Below, piece by piece: positions 1-5,385 of a stretch of DNA of 10,606 nt. Source of the DNA: an uncultured Rickettsiaceae bacterium (GTDB taxonomy: Bacteria > Pseudomonadota > Alphaproteobacteria > Rickettsiales > Rickettsiaceae). The stretch spans positions 1 to 10,606 of the forward strand of contig CAJQOE010000057.1 in assembly GCA_905479885.1 (NCBI GenBank). The letters run 5' to 3'. Position numbers and translations under genes: made by a program. Position 1 is the first letter of the stretch, and each line of letters opens with the position of its first letter. A model generated the notes under the pieces. It saw only the letters and a list, made by a program, of their open reading frames with translations. It did not search any database and was not told the DNA's origin.

Positions 1-136
1 TTAGAATTTATTCATTGATCTTATAGCAGAGCTAATTTTTTCCAGTTTTATATAAAAAATAATGTCTGGTAGCCGTTAATTTTTTAAAGTTTTTTCAAAA
101 AGCGTCCTTTTCGTTCAGACACTAGATAGATAAGCT
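1..136. other. Noncoding lead upstream of trmB
   Basis: No gene can be supported here. Stops fall early in the forward frames (TGA at 16-18, TAG at 24-26), so at most a few final codons of an upstream plus-strand gene could be present, and I cannot tell which gene. A small hairpin, TAGC-AGA-GCTA at 24-34, is followed by six T at 36-41. This resembles a very weak intrinsic terminator, but the stem is only four pairs. A TATAAA at 51-56 could be a -10 box for trmB, but I see no convincing -35 partner. An in-frame TAA at 131-133 closes the trmB frame upstream of its ATG. Confidence 0.4.
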
Positions 137-799
137 ATGAAAAAAGAAAAGAAACATCAGATATTAAATCAAACTTTCTCTAGGCGTGTGGGTAAAGCAA
201 TGTCTACGTTAAAGAAGAACTTGATAGATATAGAGTTACCCAAACATTTATATAGCCCAGAGCGTTTGCAGACCAGTAAGTATGATAAGGTTTTCTTAGA
301 GGTGGGCTTTGGTATGGGGGAGCACTTCGTGCAGCAATTACATATGAATCCGGACGCATTGTATATTGGTGTTGAAGTTTTTATTAATGGCGTTGCTAAT
401 GCTTTGAAGCAGATACAAGATTGTGATAATTTTATGTTGTGGCCAGATGATTTAGATTTGATGTTAGATCAAATGCCGCTTAATTCTCTTGATGGTATAT
501 ATGTATTATTCCCGGATCCGTGGCATAAAAGGCGGGCTTTAAAGAAGCGCTTATTTAATCAAACGCGTTTGACTAAATTTAAAAGTAAGCTCAAAAATAA
601 TGGCTTTATAGCATTTGCATCTGATATTGACGATTATTTTGAAACAGCACATCAGTTGTTGGAGTTAGCTCCTGATTTAATAATTAAACGCAATGATTTT
701 AAAGTGCCGCATTTGGGTTATATTCAAACTAAATATCATAGCAAGGCTATTAAAGAAAATCGGACTGCTCAGTTTATTCAAGCTTATTTGCAAAGGTAA
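137..799 (+). CDS. trmB: tRNA (guanine-N7-)-methyltransferase TrmB
   Basis: A cytoplasmic SAM-dependent enzyme that methylates N7 of G46 in the tRNA variable loop. The 220-residue length is normal for the family. Motif I of the SAM-binding Rossmann fold is LEVGFGMGE at about residues 54-62, with the acidic GVE at 78-80 ending the next strand. The family signature FPDPWHKRR lies at 125-133, with the catalytic-type Asp at 127. SDIDDY at 162-167 matches the conserved TDxxxY block. The C-terminal TKY motif is at 198-200. One oddity is that the acid that normally follows TKY/TKF is His201. The start is well fixed: an in-frame TAA ends four bases before the ATG, and the next Met (22) would remove conserved N-terminal sequence. 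No clear Shine-Dalgarno is visible. The gene stands alone, 208 bases before the peroxiredoxin. Function is inferred from motifs and I am confident of the family. Confidence 0.93.
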   Translation: MKKEKKHQILNQTFSRRVGKAMSTLKKNLIDIELPKHLYSPERLQTSKYDKVFLEVGFGMGEHFVQQLHMNPDALYIGVEVFINGVANALKQIQDCDNFMLWPDDLDLMLDQMPLNSLDGIYVLFPDPWHKRRALKKRLFNQTRLTKFKSKLKNNGFIAFASDIDDYFETAHQLLELAPDLIIKRNDFKVPHLGYIQTKYHSKAIKENRTAQFIQAYLQR

Positions 800-909
800 A
801 TTAGGGCTTAGAATTCTATGTTAAGTTTATAAATAATCTTTTTTGCAGTTGCTGGCCTGAAGTAATTTATATATCTATTGGGGTAACCCGTATCCTTATT
901 TTGTATTGT

Positions 910-939
910 AAGGAGAAAAACATGAGGCTATTGATTTAA
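910..939 (+). other. Orphan Shine-Dalgarno with 5-codon ORF (MRLLI)
   Basis: AAGGAG at 910-915 is a textbook ribosome binding site. Six bases later comes ATG at 922, then only four more sense codons and TAA at 937-939. It lies 68 bases upstream of the peroxiredoxin start, whose own ribosome site is much weaker. It could be a leader peptide, the relic of a lost gene, or chance. Very short ORFs are common in AT-rich spacers, so only the strength of the AAGGAG makes this one worth recording. Confidence 0.25.
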
Positions 940-958
940 TCCAATATTGTAGTATTAT
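931..958 (+). promoter_or_regulatory. Candidate sigma-70-type promoter for the peroxiredoxin-dprA-topA run
   Basis: TTGATT at 931-936 (4 of 6 to TTGACA) and TATTAT at 953-958 (5 of 6 to TATAAT) are separated by 16 bases. The transcript would start near 965, leaving a leader of about 43 bases before the ATG at 1008. An 18-base imperfect dyad, TATTGATTTAATCCAATA at 929-946 (14 of 18 symmetric positions), overlaps the -35 box and could be an operator. This is pattern matching only. Confidence 0.35.
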
Positions 959-1007
959 CATCTGCAAAGCGTATTGTAATGTTTAATATATTTAATGAGT
1001 AATAGTT

Positions 1008-1610
1008 ATGAATAAATTTATAGGTCAACCAGCACCAGAGTTTACTGCTAAGACAGTAATGCCAGATAATTCTATAGAAGATAAATTTGATTTAAAGAAG
1101 TATTTGAATGGCGAAAAAGCTATTCTATTTTTTTATCCGTTAGATTTCACTTTTGTATGTCCGTCAGAAATAATTGCATTTAATAATAGATTAGGTGAAT
1201 TTTCTTCTAGAAATACCAAAGTGATCGCTGTAAGTGTTGATTCGCATTTCTCGCATCATGCATGGAAAGCAATGCCGGTTACTAAAGGTGGTATTGGTAA
1301 TGTACAATTTCCTATAGTATCTGATTTAAATAAAGAAATATCTACAGCTTACGATGTTCTAAATGCAGAGGGCATTTCATATAGAGCAACTTTCCTTATT
1401 GACGAAGAGTTTAATATTAGACATTTTTTAGTGAATGACTTGCCATTGGGCAGAAATGTAGAGGAAACATTGCGTATGATTGACGCCTTAGATCATCATA
1501 ATAAACATGGTGAAGTTTGCCCAGCTGGTTGGCAGAAAGGTGATCAGGGGATGAGCCCAACACATCAGGGAGTATCAGATTATTTAACATCAAATGCTGA
1601 AACGTTATAG
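1008..1610 (+). CDS. Typical 2-Cys peroxiredoxin (AhpC/Prx1 family)
   Basis: A thiol peroxidase that reduces hydrogen peroxide, alkyl hydroperoxides and often peroxynitrite in the cytoplasm, working as a head-to-tail dimer or decamer. The active-site block PLDFTFVC places Pro44, Thr48 and the peroxidatic Cys51. The resolving Cys171 sits in the family motif GEVCPAGW. The catalytic Arg is probably Arg126 in SYRATFLID. A GGIG loop is present at 94-97, but there is no clear YF motif in the C-terminal tail, so this is probably a form that resists over-oxidation. The 200-residue length is normal. An in-frame TGA at 996-998 leaves ATG 1008 as the first possible start, with only a GAG at 997-999 as ribosome site. 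The reductant cannot be told, since no ahpF or thioredoxin gene lies nearby. It is the first gene of a run with dprA and topA. Such proteins are variously named ahpC, tsaA or tdpX1. Confidence 0.94.
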   Translation: MNKFIGQPAPEFTAKTVMPDNSIEDKFDLKKYLNGEKAILFFYPLDFTFVCPSEIIAFNNRLGEFSSRNTKVIAVSVDSHFSHHAWKAMPVTKGGIGNVQFPIVSDLNKEISTAYDVLNAEGISYRATFLIDEEFNIRHFLVNDLPLGRNVEETLRMIDALDHHNKHGEVCPAGWQKGDQGMSPTHQGVSDYLTSNAETL

Positions 1611-1613
1611 TGG

Positions 1614-2762
1614 ATGCTGAATAATTTATTTATCCGAGCAGGGGCGCCTACATATTCTAATGAGACAATTGATATTTTGCGTCTTATTAGAAGTGAAAAT
1701 GTAGGCCCCCGAACTTTTGCTCGGTTAATTGAATTTTTTGGGTCAGCTAGTAAGGCCCTTGAGAATGTAGCTGATTTTTCTGTAAAAGGTGGAAGGACAA
1801 AGCCGATTAAAATATGCACAAAAGCAGCCGCTGAACAAGAAATAGAGCAGCTGCATAAGAATAATGCATATTTATTAACTTACAAAGATTTCAATTACTC
1901 GCAGCTTTTGTTGCAAATACACGATTTTCCACCAGTTCTTACCTATAAGGGGAATGTAGAGCTTCTGAATGCTACAAAAATAGTCGCTATTGTTGGTGCT
2001 AGAAATAGTTCGATTAATAGTCGTTCGTTTGCACAACGGATCTCAGCTGATTTGGTTAAATCAGGTTATGTAACGGTTTCTGGGCTGGCCAGAGGCATTG
2101 ATACCGCAGTACATGAAGTTAGTGGCGCACAAAATATTGCAGTTGTAGCTGGTGGTATAGACCATATTTATCCGCCCGAAAATAAAAAACTTTACGAAAA
2201 AATTATTGCAGAAGCTTTGTTGGTGGCTGAACTACCCATAGGATCAAAACCATTAAGCCAGCATTTTCCGCAGCGTAACAGGATTATTTCTGGCTTGTCT
2301 TTAGCTACGATTGTTATTGAAGCTAGCTTAAAATCTGGCTCGTTAATCACGGCAAATTATGCGCTTGAACAAAATAGAGAGGTTTTTGCTGTTCCAGGAT
2401 TCCCTTTAGATCCAAGATGTATGGGGAGTAATAAATTAATTAAAGATGGTGCTTACTTATTGGAATCAAGCGCAGATATAATTGCTAACATAGCTTCTTA
2501 TCAGGAGTTAAAAAAATCTTTTGAAGAATCATCGAGCTACAATAATAACTTTAAAACCCCTGTTAGTAGCAATAATTGGGAGATTAAAGACTCTGATAGA
2601 GACATGGTAATTACTCTTCTTTCTTCGACTACAATCACTTATGAATTGCTGGCAATTGAAACAAAGCTTGCAATGCCAGTAATTTATACTATATGTTTGG
2701 AGCTTGAGCTTGCTGGAAAAATTGCCAGACATGCCGGAAATAGAATTTCACTAATATATTAA
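1614..2762 (+). CDS. dprA: DNA processing protein DprA (Smf)
   Basis: A cytoplasmic protein that binds incoming or exposed single-stranded DNA, protects it and loads RecA. It is needed for natural transformation where that occurs and is also kept in many non-competent bacteria. The N-terminal helical (SAM/HhH-like) region at about 20-55 includes LRLIRSENVGPRTFARLIEFFG-type sequence. The Rossmann-like DprA core spans about 85-290: VAIVGARNSS at 124-133, SGLARGID at 156-163, VVAGGIDHIYPP at 177-188, FPQRNRIISG at 218-227, SGSLITANYALEQ at 241-253 and VFAVPG at 257-262. A C-terminal winged-helix segment at about 325-382 follows a Ser/Asn-rich linker. The 382-residue length is typical. The preceding gene's TAG is in the same frame six bases upstream, so ATG 1614 is the earliest start. 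It has no Shine-Dalgarno and probably depends on coupling to peroxiredoxin translation. topA follows after four bases, a common dprA neighbour. Confidence 0.95.
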   Translation: MLNNLFIRAGAPTYSNETIDILRLIRSENVGPRTFARLIEFFGSASKALENVADFSVKGGRTKPIKICTKAAAEQEIEQLHKNNAYLLTYKDFNYSQLLLQIHDFPPVLTYKGNVELLNATKIVAIVGARNSSINSRSFAQRISADLVKSGYVTVSGLARGIDTAVHEVSGAQNIAVVAGGIDHIYPPENKKLYEKIIAEALLVAELPIGSKPLSQHFPQRNRIISGLSLATIVIEASLKSGSLITANYALEQNREVFAVPGFPLDPRCMGSNKLIKDGAYLLESSADIIANIASYQELKKSFEESSSYNNNFKTPVSSNNWEIKDSDRDMVITLLSSTTITYELLAIETKLAMPVIYTICLELELAGKIARHAGNRISLIY

Positions 2763-2766
2763 TCTT

Positions 2767-5121
2767 ATGAAGCTAGTAATTGTTGAGTCACCCGCAAAAG
2801 CCAAAACAATAAATAAATATCTTGGGAATGATTTTAAAGTCATCGCGTCTTTCGGTCATATCAGAGATCTTCCATCGAAAAATGGTTCAGTTCTGCCTGA
2901 AGAAGATTTTGCAATGAAATATGATATTTCTGACAAGGCTATAAAATATGTAAGTGAAATTGTTAAATTAGCAAAAAATGCAGATGAAGTTTACCTAGCA
3001 ACGGATCCGGATCGTGAAGGTGAGGCTATTTCATGGCATATTGTTGAGGTATTAAAGGCTAAAAAAATTATTACCGATGATGCTAAATTCAAGCGGATTG
3101 CATTTAATGAAATCACAAAAAAAGCGGTGCTTGCTGCTGTGGCATCTCCAAGAGGAATAGATTCTGACCTAGTAAATGCTCAACAAGCAAGACGCGCTCT
3201 TGATTATTTAGTAGGTTTTACGCTGTCGCCTATTTTGTGGCGTAAATTACCTGGATGCCGTTCTGCCGGTAGAGTACAGTCGGTAGCTTTGCGTTTGATT
3301 TGCGAGCGTGAAAATGATATAGACCGTTTTATAAGTCAAGAATATTGGGATGTTATGTTGGATTTACAGAATAGTGGTGGTGAGCCATTTTCTGCTAAAT
3401 TATCTTATGTGGATGGCAATAAATTAGAAAAATTCTCAATTACAAACCAAAAAACGGCTGATGACATAGTAGCGCGTTTAAAAGAGCAGAATTTTACTAT
3501 TGATTCTATCAAAAAGAAGCAACAAAAAAGAAATCCAGCCGCGCCATTTATTACATCATCTTTGCAGCAGGAAGCATCGAGAAAATTGGGTTTTGGTGCC
3601 AAAAAGACTATGCAAATTGCACAAAAACTATATGAAGGTATTGATATTGGCGGCGAAACAGTTGGTTTAATTACTTATATGAGAACGGACGGAGTAACGT
3701 TAGCTGCAGATGCAGTTGATAGTATCCGCGCTTTGATTGAAGAGAAATATGGGGATAAATACCTACCATCTAGTCCGGTACTATATAAATCAAAAGCAAA
3801 AAATGCACAGGAAGCTCACGAGGCAATTCGTCCAACAGATATTACATTAACCCCTGAGAAATGTGCTAGTAAGTTAGATAAGGATCAATTGCGTTTATAC
3901 GATTTGATATGGAAAAGAACTATCGCCTGTCAAATGGAGAGCGTTTTAGTAGACATGGTCGGCGCTGATTTAATTAGTGCAGATAAAAACTTTACAGCGC
4001 GTGCTACTGGTTCAACGATTGCTTTTGATGGTTTCTATAAAGTTTATCAAGAAGGGCAGGATGACGATAAAGAAGAAAGTAATAAAATGTTACCGCCGCT
4101 TGCTGAAGGTGAGGCTATAGATACTAAAAAAATAAAACCAGAACAGCACTTTACTGAGCCACCACCAAGATATTCTGAGGCAAGTCTAGTTAAGCGCATG
4201 GAGGAGCTAGGTATTGGTAGACCATCAACTTATGCTTCTATTATATCTGTATTGCAGGATAGAAAATATGTAACGGTAGAGAAGAAGCGTTTCTTACCTA
4301 GTGATCTAGGGCGTTTGGTTACAGCATTTTTAGAAGGCTTTTTTGCTAAATATGTTGAATATGATTTTACGGCTGAATTGGAAACTGATCTCGATAAAAT
4401 AGCGGAAGGCCAGCTTGATTGGAAAAAATTAATGGGTGACTTTTGGAATGGTTTTAATGCTAATGTTGAAGTAGTTAGCGAGCAGAAAATAGGTGATGTG
4501 ATTGATTACGTTGAACAATCATTGGCATTCTATTTATTTGGTGAGCCAGATAGTGATGAATATAAAAAGAATAAAAAATGCGGCACATGCGCTGATGGTA
4601 CATTAAGTCTAAAATTAGGTAAATATGGTGCTTTTTTAGCTTGCAGCAATTATCCTGATTGTACGTTTAAAAAACAGATCACGAAAGGGGAGGTTGATTC
4701 CGATGAAGCTGCAGCAAATTTTGTTGATAACACAAAAGAACTTGGAAAGAACCCAGAAGGTGAGGCTATTTATTTAAAAAAAGGTCCGTATGGATGGTAT
4801 GTTCAAGTCGGTGAAGTTGATAAATCTACCAAAACTAAGCCGAAACGTAGTCCATTGCCTGCAGGTGTAACGCCAGAAAGTTTAGATTTATCTACTGCTT
4901 TAAAATTGTTGGCATTGCCATTAAATGTAGGTAATCACCCCGAGACTGGTGAGGAAATTTTAATGGGAATAGGCAGGTTTGGTCCGTACTTGAAATATCA
5001 GAATAAATTCACCTCAATCCCTAAAGCCGTTGATCCGTTTACTGTTAATGTAGCCCAAGCAGTAGAAATAATTGCTAACAAGGTTACAAAGGAAAAAAAA
5101 GAGAAAAAAACTAAAAACTAA
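2767..5121 (+). CDS. topA: DNA topoisomerase I (type IA)
   Basis: Relaxes negatively supercoiled DNA behind polymerases by cutting and rejoining one strand. The N-terminal TOPRIM domain has Glu7 in VIVESPAKAKT and the acidic triad Asp80/Asp82/Glu84 in ATDPDREGE. NAQQARRALDYLVGF (about 137-151) and CRSAGRVQSVALRL (164-177) mark domain IV. The nucleophile is Tyr304 in LITYMRTDG. AQEAHEAIRPTD (347-358) and RMEELGIGRPSTYASI (477-492) complete the core. The C-terminal part holds one zinc ribbon (Cys605, Cys608, Cys626, Cys632), then two zinc-free repeats around KKGPYGWYVQVG (671-682) and GIGRFGPYLKY (734-744), and a Lys-rich tail. At 784 residues it is shorter than E. coli TopA (865) and near the length I recall for Rickettsia. 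The start is four bases after the dprA stop with no Shine-Dalgarno, so coupling is likely. The tail is encoded by A8 and A7 runs at 5093-5110. Confidence 0.96.
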   Translation: MKLVIVESPAKAKTINKYLGNDFKVIASFGHIRDLPSKNGSVLPEEDFAMKYDISDKAIKYVSEIVKLAKNADEVYLATDPDREGEAISWHIVEVLKAKKIITDDAKFKRIAFNEITKKAVLAAVASPRGIDSDLVNAQQARRALDYLVGFTLSPILWRKLPGCRSAGRVQSVALRLICERENDIDRFISQEYWDVMLDLQNSGGEPFSAKLSYVDGNKLEKFSITNQKTADDIVARLKEQNFTIDSIKKKQQKRNPAAPFITSSLQQEASRKLGFGAKKTMQIAQKLYEGIDIGGETVGLITYMRTDGVTLAADAVDSIRALIEEKYGDKYLPSSPVLYKSKAKNAQEAHEAIRPTDITLTPEKCASKLDKDQLRLYDLIWKRTIACQMESVLVDMVGADLISADKNFTARATGSTIAFDGFYKVYQEGQDDDKEESNKMLPPLAEGEAIDTKKIKPEQHFTEPPPRYSEASLVKRMEELGIGRPSTYASIISVLQDRKYVTVEKKRFLPSDLGRLVTAFLEGFFAKYVEYDFTAELETDLDKIAEGQLDWKKLMGDFWNGFNANVEVVSEQKIGDVIDYVEQSLAFYLFGEPDSDEYKKNKKCGTCADGTLSLKLGKYGAFLACSNYPDCTFKKQITKGEVDSDEAAANFVDNTKELGKNPEGEAIYLKKGPYGWYVQVGEVDKSTKTKPKRSPLPAGVTPESLDLSTALKLLALPLNVGNHPETGEEILMGIGRFGPYLKYQNKFTSIPKAVDPFTVNVAQAVEIIANKVTKEKKEKKTKN

Positions 5122-5136
5122 TAGGTTGTCCTATTA
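5119..5136 (+). repeat. Inverted repeat over the topA stop codon
   Basis: TAATAGG at 5119-5125 and CCTATTA at 5130-5136 form a perfect seven-pair stem with a four-base TTGT loop. The topA TAA is part of the left arm. No T-run follows, so it is not a standard intrinsic terminator. It could protect the 3' end of the mRNA or be the core of a weak terminator. Confidence 0.4.
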
Positions 5137-5171
5137 TGTAATACATATTGCTAAATGGTATGTTTGTTACA
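5137..5171 (+). repeat. Second hairpin-like inverted repeat downstream of topA
   Basis: TGTAA (5137-5141) pairs with TTACA (5167-5171), and ACATA (5143-5147) pairs with TATGT (5159-5163). One base is unpaired on the left and three on the right, and the loop is 11 bases. It directly follows the hairpin at 5119-5136, so the two would stack as tandem stem-loops at the end of the first operon. All arms are AT-rich and the stability is modest. Confidence 0.3.
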
Positions 5172-5200
5172 TAAATTAAGGAGAGGTTTTGGTTAGATTA

Positions 5201-5215
5201 TAGACAATATGTCTA
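5201..5215. repeat. Palindromic TAGAC-N5-GTCTA element upstream of parE
   Basis: Perfect five-base arms, TAGAC at 5201-5205 and GTCTA at 5211-5215, flank an AATAT centre. The layout suits a dimeric DNA-binding protein, or a small RNA hairpin. It lies 40 bases before the candidate parE -10 box. I do not recognise the site as that of a known regulator. Confidence 0.25.
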
Positions 5216-5231
5216 CGTCACTTCGTTTGTG

Positions 5232-5260
5232 TTAAAGGGGTATTGAACAATTTTTATAAT
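5232..5260 (+). promoter_or_regulatory. Candidate promoter for the parE-ctpA-rppH run
   Basis: A perfect TATAAT lies at 5255-5260, and an overlapping second one at 5262-5267. The best -35 at normal spacing is TTAAAG at 5232-5237 (3 of 6, spacing 17). A TTGAAC at 5243-5248 is too close to serve either box. Transcription would begin near 5267-5275, giving a leader of roughly 115 bases before the GTG start. The strong -10 with a weak -35 suggests either an activated promoter or a chance match in AT-rich DNA. Confidence 0.3.
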
Positions 5261-5358
5261 CTATAATTTAATTATTATCCTTAATTCTTGTTTTAAGGGG
5301 GGTATAAGTTACTTATCCTTGCTTTTATTGAGGAAACTGGTTAAGTTCATTAGAGTTA

Positions 5359-5385
5359 ATGAGAAAACTTTTGGAACGACTATAA
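5359..5385 (+). other. 8-codon upstream ORF (MRKLLERL) abutting the parE start
   Basis: ATG at 5359 opens an ORF of eight sense codons that ends with TAA at 5383-5385. The next base is the first of the parE GTG start, in the same frame. A short AGAG at 5352-5355 could be a ribosome site but is close to the ATG. The layout would let a terminating ribosome restart on the GTG, whose own Shine-Dalgarno (GGA at 5373-5375) is poor. Whether it is translated is unknown. Confidence 0.3.

Noticed and set aside
809..818. Palindrome TAGAATTCTA after trmB as a terminator or operator
   Set aside because: The stem is short and AT-rich, the nearest T-run is 20 bases away, and such a ten-base palindrome is likely by chance.
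800..1007. Degraded gene in the trmB-peroxiredoxin spacer
   Set aside because: No frame in either direction gives a recognisable protein fragment; only mini-ORFs are found.
1580..1819. Minus-strand open frame of about 79 codons across the peroxiredoxin/dprA junction
   Set aside because: It is a shadow of two well-supported plus-strand genes and shows no recognisable domain. The same holds for the other minus-strand frames inside dprA, topA, parE and ctpA.
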